Below the pieces are notes generated by a model. It did no database searches. It had not been told where the DNA came from and was given only the letters and a program-made list of their open reading frames with translations. A program made the translations under genes and the position numbers. From the NCBI GenBank assembly GCA_028023455.1, contig JAQFVV010000018.1, positions 5,977,800-6,041,799 on the forward strand: 64,000 nucleotides of DNA, in the 5' to 3' direction. This document shows positions 1 to 11,699 of the stretch, piece after piece. Source of the DNA: Epiperipatus broadwayi (Eukaryota; Onychophora; Udeonychophora; Euonychophora; Peripatidae). Position 1 is the first letter of the stretch. The number at the start of each line of letters is the position of its first letter.

Positions 1-59
1 TTTGGATTTTCAATAGAAGGATTGATGAGCATCAGAACATATCACTAGTGCTAGGGTTT

Positions 60-1046
60 TAATCATCGATTAGTTTACCCACTTTAATATTCCATCAGTC
101 ATCCACTCTATTTTATAAAACTTATACACATGACCATATATATGAAAAAGATAAATGATCTCCACTATATGTATTTTGTGCTGAACCTGCATTCCTCAGT
201 TGGTCCAGATCATCTCTCACATATCTATAATTAGTGTTTGGTTTATATTAAGATAGAAAATCTTCAAACTTTAATAGACATGCTCAGTCTTTTCCACTCT
301 CCAACTCTTCAGCCATCCATATTATTGAAAATCTGATGATGGCATTTTCAAAGCCCTTATTTGCCAATTTTGTTGTCATACTCATGTTGACCATTCTGAC
401 TCCTCATATGTAGGACCTTTTCATTTTTAAATACACAGAAGAGAGATGGGCAGAATATAGGCTAAATCTATAATATTTAAATACAAGTATAGTTTATATA
501 CTTAAGCTGGATGCAATTAGAAAGGGATTTGAATCCAGACATTCAAGCTCCTTTCAATCATCCACTCCTTTTTGTACAACTGATATACATGACTACATAC
601 ATGTGAAAAAGATAAATGATCTCCAATATCTATATTTTGTGGTAAACCAGCACTCATCAGTTGGTCTGGATCATCATTTCCTATACATATATATAATCAA
701 TGCTCAGTTCATAATAAGATAGAAAATCTTCAAACTTTAATGGACAGGCTTCAATCTTCTCCATTCTCCAACTCTTCAGCCATCCATATCATTGAAAATA
801 TGTTAATAGCATGCTTAAAAGCCCTTGTTTACCAATTTTATTGTCATGCCCATGTTGATCATAAATTATTTAGACTCTCACATGTAGGATCTTAAGACCA
901 TGTTTAAATACACAGAAGAGGGATAAGCAGAATACAGGCTGAATCTGTAATATTTAAATACAAGTATAGTATATATACTTAAGCTAGATGTTATTAGAGG
1001 GGATTTGAACCCAGCTGTTGAAGCTCCCTTCAGTCATCCACTCCCC
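60..1046 (+). repeat. R1 repeat family, tandem direct copies
   Basis: Two roughly head-to-tail units plus the start of a third. The landmark GATTTGAA(T/C)CC recurs at about 526 and 1002, giving a period near 476 bp. Shared landmarks in order are a CATCCACTCC box, AAAAAGATAAATGATCTCC, CAGTTGGTCCAGATCAT, a (TA)n spacer, CTTCAAACTTTAAT, CAACTCTTCAGCCATCCAT, and a closing box near ATTTAAATACAAGTATAG. No long reading frame and no transposase motif are visible. The family is dispersed: related copies lie near 3592-4706, 8850-8960, 9228-9315 and 37070-37240. Its class is unknown to me; a non-autonomous DNA element or satellite-like unit are both possible. Confidence 0.8.
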
Positions 1047-1545
1047 TGCAATTATATCTAACTTAAGTATTAATACTATAATTGTATTTAAATATTACAG
1101 ATTCAGCCTGTATTCTGCCCATCCCTCTTCTGTGTATTTAAAAATGGACTACAAATGAGGGGTCAGAATGACTTATAGACATGGATATGATAACAAAATT
1201 GGAAAATAAAGGCTTTGAACATGCTATCATCACATTTTTAATGATATGGATGTCTGAGGAGTTGGAGAGCGGAGAAGATTGAAGTCTGTCCATTAAAGTT
1301 TGAAGATCTTAATATAGATCGAGCACTGGTTATATATATATGTATGGGAGATAATGATCCAGACCAGTTGATGAATGCTTGTTCAGCACAAAATACATAT
1401 ATTGGAGATCATTTATCTTTTTCACACATATGTGATTATGTGTCTAAGATGGAGTGGATGACTGAAGAGAGCTTGAAAGTCTGGATTCAAATCCCCTCCT
1501 ATTACATCTAGCTTAAGTGTATGTATTATATTTGTATTTAAATAT
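1047..1545 (-). repeat. R1 repeat, inverted copy
   Basis: The same unit as the preceding array but reverse-complemented. It starts at the terminal box (TAACTTAAG..., ATTTAAATATTACAG) and runs back to GGATTCAAATCCCCTCC near 1487-1500. With the array to its left it forms a large head-to-head inverted repeat whose switch point is about 1046/1047. Divergence between the arms is visible (point changes and small gaps), so the arrangement is old. Confidence 0.8.
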
Positions 1546-2588
1546 TATATCATTTTAATATTACACAAAATTTTTGCTCTAGACTATTTTTAGATCCCAT
1601 CTTTTTTGTTTAATTTATCCGAAACATTCTGTCATTCTGAATGACAATGTGATTTTATAATAGAAGATTCTGTAGTATCATATCTAGCAAATTAAAAAAA
1701 ACATTGATTGGTATTTTATGACCTTGTTCTCATATTTTTAGAATTTTATGAGACACCCTTAAATGATTTTTTTTTTAAAATGTTTTTAGTACATAAGTTT
1801 CAGGACTCGTATATTTATTAAAAATTGGATAAGAACTGATTTAGTTGTAATTAATATGTACTATACTGAAATACCCATAAAATTCAGTTCTATATACAAC
1901 ACTTTGCAGCAGAGCATGTTGCACATTTTTATCTAAATCAATCTTTCTATTTAAAGAACTGACTCACATTCTTAAATTGATAACCATTAAAGTTAAAATA
2001 ATGTAAATCCACTTGAGAAATGAATTGATTTTTTTTTTTTGAACATGAATTATTAAAACAAAATTTTAGATATATTAAGGATAACACAAATAGCATGTGG
2101 CAAATTCAGAAATTAAGAAGATGAATTTCTTGTTTTTAATTTACTTTTATCATCATATCTATATCAAATCTTGATATTTATTTTATAAAGCTACCTATAA
2201 GTAATTCCAAATATATATATAATTAAAATGGAAAATAAAGTTGTAGCTAATACATATCCTTGTTTAGTAATAATTTTCATTTCAAATGCTTCAAATTTTT
2301 CATGAATAATAAAAAACTCTTATTCCATCATGTAGAAACTGTATAACACAAATAAACTTTGATGAAGAATCAACTAATTTCAAATATTACCACAAACCTT
2401 TGACCAAATCAAAAAAAATAGTATATAAGTTACTCCTTTGTTTCTGACACTTTTTTCTTTTGTATTTGCTAATAACAAAAATTATTTATATAGCACTTCT
2501 TGATTATCTAACATCACAGTGAGTCTCTTGTAATCATTTTATGGCTGAAAGCAATATGTTCAACAAAATTCTTGAAAGTTATTTTTCT
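1546..2588. other. A+T-rich intron, nothing recognised
   Basis: A+T-rich sequence with A and T runs. I see no coding frame, RNA gene or repeat relative here. Confidence 0.5.
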
Positions 2589-2860
2589 ATAATGGAAATT
2601 ATTCTTCATGTATAAAGTATGATAAACAGAGTAGCTAAAATTCAAACAAACTATTTGCCAAGCGCTTTCAGTACCGTGTACCAGAATCATGGTGACATAT
2701 TGGAACTAGTTACACTGAGCATGCGCTGGAATATTAACTGTTCAGTTCCAATATGTCACCATGATTCTGGTACACGGTACCGAAAGCGCTTGGCAAATAG
2801 TTTTTTGAATTTAACTACTCTGTTTATCACACTTTATACATGAAGAATACTTTTCATTAT
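2589..2860. repeat. Near-perfect long hairpin (fold-back element)
   Basis: The left arm, about 2589-2707, and the right arm, about 2744-2860, are reverse complements with only a few mismatches. They enclose a 36-nt loop that contains its own short palindrome (AGCATGCGCT). The arms include an unusually G+C-rich stretch for this region (CGCTTTC, TACCGTGTACC). The 74-residue open frame across it is a by-product of the palindrome and I do not call it a gene. No transposase is present; a fold-back MITE or a recent inverted duplication would both fit. Confidence 0.9.
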
Positions 2861-3591
2861 CTGACAGAGTTTTTGTATTATAAATCTGTAATTGTTAACA
2901 GTGACTATTCATTATAATTATGTCAATCTTGTCTATCCCCTTTATTTTTTTATAAATCGGCATAATGTAAGCATCCCTAAGATTAGGTGAGAGAACATCA
3001 CAAGTTCAAATGTTTTGAAACTAATATACCATAATCTTTTTGTACAATTTGTATAGATATCTCCCCTCAAACTATGCAGCCTTCCATTTTTAAAATTATA
3101 AAGAGCTGTTTTAATTTTTCTAAGCTGGATATCTTTCATTAAATCTAAATAAATAAATGGATATATTACTAAAATGTAATTCACATATTATTTATCAAAA
3201 AATGGTTAGATTTATCATATAAAAGAATACCACTTACAGATTTAATAGGATTATGATATCATATTTCAGGTCCTTATGTTTTTTTTTAATGCATTAAAAA
3301 TTTTTTTACAGTGGAGGCAGGAGTTCAACATCTGACAAGAAGGCTTAAAAATGATTAGCAGATTAAAATTCTGAAGGAAAATTTTAGAAGTCTTATTTAA
3401 ATTTACATGTGATTAAGATTCTATTGTTAAAATGTGTAAAAATGTTGATAAAAATAAATTTAAGGGAGTAGTTGGAAAGATAATTACAAAGCAGATTACT
3501 GGGGTTATAAAAAGTGATAAAATTTGGAATGCCCAAGCATGTTTTTACTAAAAATTATTTTTAGATACAAATATATTGTCTATACTGAACT
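2861..3591. other. Intron, nothing recognised
   Basis: A+T-rich sequence. The open frame on the minus strand at 2942-3184 has no recognisable motif and the composition of its surroundings. Confidence 0.5.
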
Positions 3592-4127
3592 TAATGTAAT
3601 TAGAAGGGATTTGAACTCAGATTTTCAAGCTTCTTACAGCTATCCACTCCATCTTATACAACTGATACACATGACCACATACATGTGAAAAAGATAAATG
3701 ATCTCCAATATCCATATTTCATGCTGAACCAGTACTCATTAGTTGGTCCAGATCATCATCTCCCACTCATATATATATAATCACTGCTAAGTTTATATTA
3801 AGATAGCAAATCTTCAAAATTTAATGAACAGCCTTCAGTTTTCTTCAACTTCCAACTCTTTAGCCATTCATAACATTGAAAATCTGATGACAATATTATT
3901 GTCATACTCATGTTGACTTTAAATCACTCTGATCCCTCACATATGGGTTCTTAATATATCCATTTAAATATACAGAAAAGAGATGAGCAGAATACAGATG
4001 AATATGTCATATTTAGATATAAGTATATTGTCTATATAGAACTTAATGTAATTAGAAGGAAATTTGAATTCAGACTTACAAGCTACTGCAGTTATTCTCT
4101 TCATCTTTTATACAACCGATGTACATG
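3592..4127 (+). repeat. R1 repeat, direct copy plus partial second copy
   Basis: A full unit starts near the GATTTGAACTCAG landmark at 3608, and a partial second unit starts at the corresponding AATTTGAATTCAG at 4061, so the period is about 453 bp. It contains the same AAAAAGATAAATGATCTCC and CAGTTGGTCCAGATCAT-type landmarks as the 60-1046 array, with more substitutions. Confidence 0.8.
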
Positions 4128-4706
4128 AAATATGTGTATTGGAGATCATTTATCTTTTTCACATATATGTGGTCATGTGTATCGGTTGCATAATATGGAT
4201 ACCTGTGGGGAGCTTGAAAGTCTGAGTTCAAATCCCTTCTAATTACATTAAATTCAGTTTAGACAATATACTTATATCTAAATATTACATATTCAGCCTG
4301 AATTCTGCCCATCTCTCTTGTGTATTTAAATGGACATATTAAGGTTATATACATGAGCAGTCAGAGTGACTTAAAGTCAACATGGGTATGACAATAATAT
4401 TGGCACCAACAAGAGCTTTGAATATTTCATCATCAGATTTTCAATGGTATGGATGGCTGAAGATTTGCAAGTTTGAATAGATTGAAGCCTGTCTATTAAA
4501 GTTTGAAGATTTGCTATCTTAATATAAACTGAGCGCTGACTATATATATGAGTGAGAGATGATGATCTTTGGACCAACTGATGAGTACTGGTTCAGCAAC
4601 AAATATGTATATTGGAGATCATTTATCTTTTTCACATGTATGTGTTCATGTGGATAGCTGTGTGGAACTTGAAAGTCCAAGTTCAAATCTCTTATAATTA
4701 TATAAA
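4128..4706 (-). repeat. R1 repeat, inverted partial plus full copy
   Basis: Mirror image of 3592-4127: a partial inverted unit (4128 to about 4235) followed by a full inverted unit. GAGATCATTTATCTTTTTCAC occurs twice, near 4142 and 4615. With the left half it forms a second head-to-head R1 array, so the same architecture occurs twice in 5 kb. Short open frames on the minus strand here are shadows of the repeat. Confidence 0.8.
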
Positions 4707-5749
4707 AATTGTTTTGTAACTTCATAAAGTATTCCTTATATGTAATAAAGATTTTGGATAGTTAGGAAAAAGTATAGAATGGAAAACTTTAAGTTGAAAA
4801 AATAGTGGAAGAAAAATTATTATTGGTGAAATAAATAGAAATGAAAATTAGATTACGCATTATCATAAAAATATTGTGAAGTATATGTTGGATAGGCTAT
4901 GCAACTAACTGAGAGGGGGAAAAAAAATAGAAAATAAGATTATAGATGATATTAAGGCAGCAGCTTAGAATATTTGAAGAGGAAAAGCAAGGGATACAGA
5001 GATTTAGACAATATGATCTAAGTTGATATTAGATTATATGTTTTAATAGACTCTAATGTGTGCGCATTTAGATTACTAATGCAGAAATAAAATAACCACA
5101 CACACACACATTATTAATTTTAGTGTTAAACCAGATTTTTTTAATAATGAAGTTGTTTCAAAAATCAAAAAAGGTTATGAATTGCTATATTTGAATCTGG
5201 ACTGTCCATTCTTTTTTTTTAAAAGCACTATTTAATCATTTTATATTTCCTGTTCTGTCAATTTTTGTAGATGTATGTTTTCAATTTTAATTTACTAAGA
5301 TTTAAGTACAATTTTTCAATATTTATATATTTCAATTCTTGTTTTTCTATTATTTAAAAAAATCAATCTTCCTCCTAAGTTTTAATTTTTTTCTCTCTTA
5401 TAGCAGCTGATTTATTTATTTTTTAAATAATTGTGCCTTTTTATTTATTTTAATTTAGATTATAACTTAACAAGTAATTAATCACTATTGTGATATATAA
5501 TAATTGAATATTCTTCCTGATATCATGACCTATTTCTTTCTATTTCTGCTCTCATTTTCTTAAAAATACTGGCTATAATCAAATTGACTCTTTTCATTGT
5601 CATCATTTTTATGTATATACTTTTTATTTCTTTTATTATGTGGTTTGAAATTGTGAAAATATTATGTTACTAACAAAAAAATATTTTGATATTTTAATCA
5701 AGCATATTATTAATATTTTTGTTTTTATTTATGATTTTTATATATATAG
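4707..5749. other. Intron ending at the exon acceptor
   Basis: A+T-rich intron with a short (CA)n microsatellite at about 5096-5110. No other feature is seen. It ends in a T-rich stretch and TATATATAG immediately before the exon at 5750. Confidence 0.6.
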
Positions 5750-5822
5750 AAAGAATTCCAGGGCATCATGTACAATGAATGGAGAAATCAAAATGCCGGA
5801 ATCATTTCCTCAGCCTTATCAG
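5750..5822 (+). CDS. RhoGAP-domain protein, internal exon A
   Basis: First visible exon of the host gene; earlier exons lie outside the window. It follows ATATATAG and ends at a good donor (CAG|GTAATG). It starts with the third base of a codon and then encodes 24 residues, ending FPQPYQ in phase 0. The FPQPY stretch sits where RhoGAP domains carry a short proline-containing segment before the first helices. Base composition is richer in G+C than the flanks. The in-frame ATG at 5664 is upstream of the acceptor and is not a start. The next exon, 36 kb downstream, opens in the same phase. Identification depends mainly on the later exons. Confidence 0.7.
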
Positions 5823-7119
5823 GTAATGTTTAAATATATTTATAAATTCTTACGTATGTCTCATGATTTAGGTTTGATGGTTCTTTTTTTAAGTGCTGAT
5901 TTACTTATTTACTTTTTTCATAACCTTTTTTTAAAGTTGAAATAAATTTATTTTGAGTTGCATGAATAATATATTTAATTTGTATGAATATTAAATTTTG
6001 AATTGTTAATATTTAATAAATAACAGTGCATTAATGATACCATTTGATGAGTCTTCTGGCTAAAAAATCAATACAACTTTTTTTTGGATTTATATTTGTG
6101 ATTTAAATTCATTTGTCAAAATAAATTATAATTTCATTAAGCTTGCCTAAAATTGAAGTTAAACTAAAAAATTATGGAAAAGAATATCTGTTTAAAACAT
6201 TTTAATCAAGAGTATAGAAATTTTCAATAGGGAGAGCATAAAATGTCATTATTTCTACCTTTTAGTTGAAAATTTTCATTGTCAAAAGAAGTCCAATGCA
6301 TAAAAATACTTCATTAAAAACCAGTCCATTAAAGAATGAAATTAATATTAGAAATACCAATTGTTGAGTTTAAGATGATATAGAGTGTGGTATCAGCAAG
6401 ACTGCAGAGAAAATATGGTTTGTAATGGTAAATATGATCTGCATAGCAAAATAAACAATTGATATAAGAGGTTTTAAAAAAAATGGCATTAGTAAAAAAT
6501 GTATAGAGGAATTGCCATCTGGAGTCTTTGGTTTAGTTGCTATCTACTTTAAATAGAATAGGATTAATTTAAAAAATTAAAAGTGAAATACATGGATGAG
6601 TAAACATATAACTATCTGATATCTCTGGAAGAAATAAAAACAAATTTTCAAGATCAACTTTTGTTGGTTTAAAACTGTTACTAGAATAGATAACAAAAAA
6701 TTGGTCAATCAAAATCCTAAACTATATCCTAAGAAATGTTGAGTATCCATGAAAGAGATAAAGTGTAAATTAGATATATAATAATGATTTGTTTAAGTAG
6801 TGAAGAAATGAAGTTATGGTTCAGAAATATTGAAATAAAATTCAGAAAGAAATCTCCATAGCTATTGTAGTTTAATGTTTGTTGAAAATAATGATGATTG
6901 TTAGTATTTAAATTGGAATTAAACATTTTATTTTAAAGTGTTAGTAGTACATTTTAACTTAATATAATATTCAAATTTATCGATTTAAAATTATCTTGTT
7001 TACTGTTTCTTTTCTTTTTTTAATCTATATATTTGTCTTCCCCTTCTCTTTAGTCTAACAAGTAATTTAACATATAAATAATTTTCTCTTTGATCTGTTA
7101 TGATCAGGATTGATAGTGT
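5823..7119. other. Start of ~36-kb intron, nothing recognised
   Basis: Very A+T-rich sequence after the GTAATG donor. No motif-bearing reading frame or repeat relative was found. Confidence 0.5.
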
Positions 7120-7480
7120 TTGTAAACAAATTATTCAGATTTATTTTTTGAATCAGAATTTTGGAAATTTGTGTCATATCCATGACTTGAGTTCAATTCC
7201 CAACTAGGAAAAACTTTAAAAGTTTTTCTGGTTTCGGGCTTAGGACTTTTTTTTAAGTAAGTAATTTATCGCCAATCCACAAATTATTCAGTATTGTTAA
7301 ATGTTTGTTTATTTTTATTTAGAGGATAAAATAAGATTGAAAACCATTCAAATCTTCACCAACCAGCAATTAGAAAGTTTGGTGAGTAATGCCTTCTCTT
7401 TCATTGTTTCTTTATTGAGGGCTTTAGGAGAGACTTTTGCCTTGCAGTGGGCTACTTAAAGAATGTTTATCTTTGCTACT
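7120..7480 (+). repeat. SINE-like repeat S1, copy 1
   Basis: Contains a degenerate pol III B-box-like stretch (GAGTTCAATTCCC near 7189) followed by a body that includes CCAACCAGCAATTAGAAAG, a GCCTTCTCTTTCATTGTTTC stretch and TTTTGCCTTGCAG. The same body, in the same order, recurs at 10375-10645. A tRNA-like head plus a shared body fits a SINE. The 3' end and target duplication could not be fixed. Confidence 0.55.
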
Positions 7481-7989
7481 GAAGTTAAATCATCTATATT
7501 TATAATAACTTTTTAAAAAATTTATATGATCTTGCAATATCTAACATTTTGCACTGCTAATTATGTCTGTAATTTAATAAAATATGCCTGATCATTTCAA
7601 TCCAACTGAAATCAAATAATAACTATTAATATTTTAATCTGAGGTAGTGAAATATCATTTACAGTGGATAATCATAGATCATTTTTGACAATAATTCATA
7701 TATAAATAGATTTGTAGTTTGTTGTCGAGTTAATTTTTAATGGTTTTAATTTTTAATTAAAAACAGTTTTAAAACTATAGAGATAGAATTAGAAGACTTC
7801 AGAATTTGGTGAGCAGTTATGGCTTTAAATTGAATGGCCTGATGATCTAAAAGAGTATTTTAAGTTAATTAGATTTCATAGCACTGATGAAATCTTCAAT
7901 CTATTGAATTCAAATAGTTTTTGAATGTGTCAGTTTCAAATCCAGCTCCAGATCATTCACATAAGTGGCTTCAGAAATTTAGGAATATT

Positions 7990-8245
7990 AGTTGCGTCTA
8001 AAATGCAGAGTCTTTTTCTAGAAGCTGGAATCTCTTTTTGGAACTTGTGGAATTATACTGAAAGCTGAGGTTTTCATTGAAACTTTAAATATTCTTCTAG
8101 AAATTTTTGCTTGAGCTGGCGAATGTTTCATGGTAACATTAGATATTTGCTGTAGATTTCAACTTGAGTTTATACACTTCTGATAGAAATTGAACTTTAT
8201 CTGGGGACAATGTACATTTACTGCAGATTTGTTCAGACTGTTTAT
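7990..8245 (+). repeat. Degenerate short tandem repeat, ~75 bp unit
   Basis: Several loosely similar units in a row. The clearest pair starts at TTCTAGAAATTTTTGCTT and TTCTGATAGAAATTGAACTT and each ends at CTG(T/C)AGATTT. Composition is more balanced than in the neighbourhood. No coding frame is supported. Its origin is unknown. Confidence 0.4.
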
Positions 8246-8849
8246 TAAAAACCTAGTTTTCTCTAAGAAGTGATGATTTACTTATTAGTAGACTATTATT
8301 GTTTTGTAATTTGTATTTTAATTGTTCTTAATCAGAAGTAGTCTATCTATAAATAGCCTTTTATATTCTTTTTTAAACAGAGTATTTTTTTGAGCATCTG
8401 TCTTTTAAGATTCTTGATGTGGCTATAGAAACAGATTTTACTTTTTCTGTTTTTTATTATAAAGCATATTAACAGATTATTCAGAATGAGTCAACATTTC
8501 ATCGGTGGATAGTAGCTTTTATTGCTTAAAACATTCTAAATATAGCTTATCTGGCTTGGAGTGGCATCCTAATTTAAATATATGTGATATCTGTGACTCT
8601 TCTTAAATGAACACATTAGCATATTGGTTTTATTGTTAAATGTTTAAAAAGTGATTTTAAAAAGAAATTTCCTTTTTCATGTAAATTTTTTTAATATAAA
8701 TAATCTAATCTTTTCTCTTTAAAAGTATTATCTTGTCTTTAAGCTCATTTAGAAAAAGTAAATATATATATTTATGTGTATAAGAAAATTAATTATAAGC
8801 AAATCTAATATATATACTTATCAATTTAATGCTTGACATTCATTACTCT

Positions 8850-9315
8850 CCTCCATACAGATAAAGACATCAGAAAGAGATAAATGATATTTTCAAGATG
8901 CATTTTTGCTGAAATACTTTATTCAGTTAGCTCAGATCATCAAACTCTCTCAAATGACTTTATCATTGTTTATTATTTATGCAGTCATTTTATTATGAAT
9001 TAATTTACAAATTTTCTATTTCTGTACAATCTTAATAATTATTTATGATTTTGGTTAAATATATTAATGGTGTTAATAACCATTTGTTAGACTTGTATTA
9101 GCCCAGATATAGACCTTGGACTATGTATATTTAGTATTATAAACTCTGATCATGCATGCCATTATTTTTAACTTTTTTTTTTTTGCATCTGCATTTCATT
9201 AAATACATATATATTTGTTTTCAAACTACAGAACAAAGACATCAGAAATAAAAAAAAAGATTCTTGATATATATTTTTGTTGAACTAACTTTGTCAATTG
9301 GCCCAGATTATATAC
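8850..9315 (+). repeat. Two very diverged R1-like fragments
   Basis: Segments at about 8850-8960 and 9228-9315 both carry AAAGACATCAGAAA..., a weak match to the R1 box AAGATAAATGAT, then a TTTTTGYTGAA box and a CAGTTRGCYCAGAT box in R1 order. The spacing matches R1, but only a core of ~90 bp can be aligned by eye. Confidence 0.45.
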
Positions 9316-10374
9316 AGAATATATTATAAATACATATTTAATAGATATTAAACTTATTAATTACACTATTATTATTTAAATATGTGAAAGGAAGGGAATA
9401 ATCAGTAAATATCTATTTTTTGATCAATATAGAATTAATAAAGATGGCATATTGATATATGTTTGCTATTACTTTTAACAAGTTTGAAGTTTCATATGAT
9501 TTTTTTAAAGATATGAGATTTATAATAAGAGAATAAGAAATCTATTGTTAATTTATTATTGTCTTACTCTTGAAAACTTATTAATCTAAGAACAGTAAGG
9601 AAGCAAGAGTACCAGATTTAAAATAATGACATAAATCTAAATATAAATGTTATTGTGATAATTCTTCATTAATTAAACTAATATATATTATGTGATATAA
9701 AACAAATATAACTGACAATATTAATGCTTTTGTTATGCAATCAAACAAGATTTTTATATTTATAAATTAAAATTTTTGCTCTACTTTGATTTTTAATTAT
9801 GAAGGCTACTTTTAATAGTTATATTGAAATCTTAATTATGACAATGCAGCAAATGACAATTATAAACTTTAATGAAATTAATTCTATGTTCACCATGTCT
9901 ACTTAGAAACCTTATACTAAGCATATAATATAGATAATAAAAAACTCCAGTATTTTAAAATAATTATGTAGACGGATAAGAAACATAAATTCAAAGAAAT
10001 AATTTAATAACAGAACAAATTTATTAAACAAAAAAAAAAAATAGAGAAATAATTATGTTTACATTATTCGTTGCAGCCATTCTGTAAACACTTTCAATAT
10101 TTTAAAAATTAGCATTTTAAAATATTTATTTACATGGGCCTTTTAAATAAATATTTTTTTTTTTAAAAAAGAGAAACATTCAACAATCATCTGACATTAA
10201 TTAAAAAAAAAAAGGAGTGGAAAATAACAATTTTAATTGTAAATTAATTAATTATAAAGAAAAACTATAATTGTATAAAGAAATTATGTCTTTAAAAAAT
10301 TTCATTTCATATATAACTTTAAGATTAAAAAAATATTAAATGATTTTATAAACAATATTAAAATGGAAAAATAA
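9316..10374. other. A+T-rich intron, nothing recognised
   Basis: Poly(A)/poly(T)-rich sequence with no reading frame, RNA or repeat that I can support. Confidence 0.5.
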
Positions 10375-10645
10375 TAAACACTAGCAATGGTAATACATCT
10401 GCCTGATATTCCTAAGTTCTGTGTTTAAATCAGGACTGGGTAATATTAGCATACTCAATTAAATATGTAACATTCATTAGTAAATGGGTATCTTGTTATT
10501 TTAGTTAAAATGTAAAATAAGAATAAATACCCAAACTTTTAGCCAACCAGCAACTAGAAAGCCTGATCAGTATTGCCTTTTCCTTCACTATTTCTCTTAG
10601 AGAGATTATTGGATAAGTCTTTGCTCTGTAGATGACTATATATAA
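10375..10645 (+). repeat. SINE-like repeat S1, copy 2
   Basis: The head resembles a tRNA: GCAATGGTAATACATCTGCC (A-box-like), then GATATTCCTAAG and GTTTAAATCAGGACTGGG (B-box-like). The body follows with CCAACCAGCAACTAGAAAGC, TTGCCTTTTCCTTCAC and GTCTTTGCTCTG, parallel to 7330-7465. It is an old, mutated tRNA-derived SINE. I do not recognise the named family. Confidence 0.6.
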
Positions 10646-10926
10646 TTATCAAATTTTAATGTTTCTTTTTTTTTTTTTTCATTCTTATTGACTACTCAAT
10701 TCAATAGCTACTTTCACTAAAGTTATCTCAGACAATTTCATACTCAATTTAATAGCTACTTTCACTAAAGATATATCATAAAATTTTAACTTGTTCATGG
10801 AGAATCACACAAGCAATATTTACAAAATGTTATTAACTCAGAAGTATTCTTTTATCTGCACCTTGAAGATATTTTGAGGAACAGTTATATTTTGTTCTAT
10901 TGGCAATCTGAAAAATTACTTTTTTT

Positions 10927-11019
10927 TTTTTTTCATGTGTCAAAGCATCGGCCGGGAAGCGAACCCGAGACAACTGATTGTAAGGCACCTGTGCTAACCA
11001 CTTGGCCACCAACACTTGA
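10927..11019 (-). repeat. tRNA-derived retroposon with 18-bp target duplication
   Basis: On the minus strand, 11015 to 10945 is tRNA-like. The acceptor GTGTTGG (11015-11009) can pair fully, with wobbles, with CCGATGC (10951-10945). A TGGCCAAGTGG A box and a GGGTTCGCTTCCC B box with a good T stem are present. The D stem and anticodon stem are poor, so it is not a working tRNA. About a dozen nucleotides and a poly(A) run (poly(T) on +) follow. It is flanked by direct repeats of 18 nt, CTGAAAAATTACTTTTTT, at 10908-10925 and 11020-11037. This is a short retroposed tRNA or minimal SINE moved by LINE machinery. Confidence 0.8.
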
Positions 11020-11039
11020 CTGAAAAATTACTTTTTTAT

Positions 11040-11699
11040 GTGAAATTTTTTAAATTTACAAAGATTAAAAAAATAATTCTTGACAATGGATTTCTGTATT
11101 TGCAAAAAATTAGTATTAAATAAAAAGTCAAAAAAATTAATACCATAAATTTTAAGTATCTCTTAAGTAAACTGTTTCCTCAACTAAGCCAATTATATGG
11201 TTGCTGTCCCATTGAAATCTTTATTTTACACTCATGCATCATGCTATGATTTATTAAACATTTTGTTTAAAAAGTTGGTTTAAAGTACAAAGGTAATGGG
11301 AATTTTGCCAAACTTATGAAAAGATATTAAATGCATTTTTTTTTTTAAATAGGAAAATGAGCAGGGAAATATATTCTTATAGTATTCACTTATATAGATT
11401 TGAGTACATGTATATATAAATGCTTTTTTAATTTATTACTGTATTATCTTTTTTAAATTAATTATTCTGTTTTTATATTAATTGTTATTTTTCCATCTTT
11501 ATATACAATTATTTTACAGATATATGTATATTAAATTGAGTCACAAGTGCCATTTCTAAGAAATAACAAATGCTTATTTTATTTCAAACAAAATACACAG
11601 ATGATACTAAATCATTAATAGCCATATGCTTTACCTAAATATAATCATAAATATGTATATTTATTAATATTTGTACAAAAAATAACTTTTGAAAAAACA
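11040..11699. other. Intron, one weak repeat fragment
   Basis: A+T-rich. A short stretch near 11178-11210 (AACTAAGCCAATTATATGG) loosely resembles 12279-12300 inside the next element. Nothing else is supported. Confidence 0.4.

Noticed and set aside
2619-2843. 74-residue open frame across the hairpin
   Set aside because: It is produced by the palindrome; no protein motif, and the two halves are reverse complements.
2589-2860. Hairpins dismissed as library or assembly artefacts
   Set aside because: Not accepted as a general explanation: most mirrored structures have diverged arms and unequal break points. It remains possible for this nearly perfect one and is stated as a check.
60-4706. CRISPR-like or satellite centromere array
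   Set aside because: Units are ~475 bp, diverged and inverted; no short direct repeats with unique spacers and too few units for a satellite.
5664-5945. 93-residue open frame as a complete small gene
   Set aside because: Only 5750-5822 has coding composition and it is bounded by splice sites in phase with the next exon; the rest is T-rich intron read-through.
10945-11015. Functional tRNA gene on the minus strand
   Set aside because: Acceptor and T arms fold, but the D and anticodon stems do not; poly(A) and an 18-bp duplication show retroposition.
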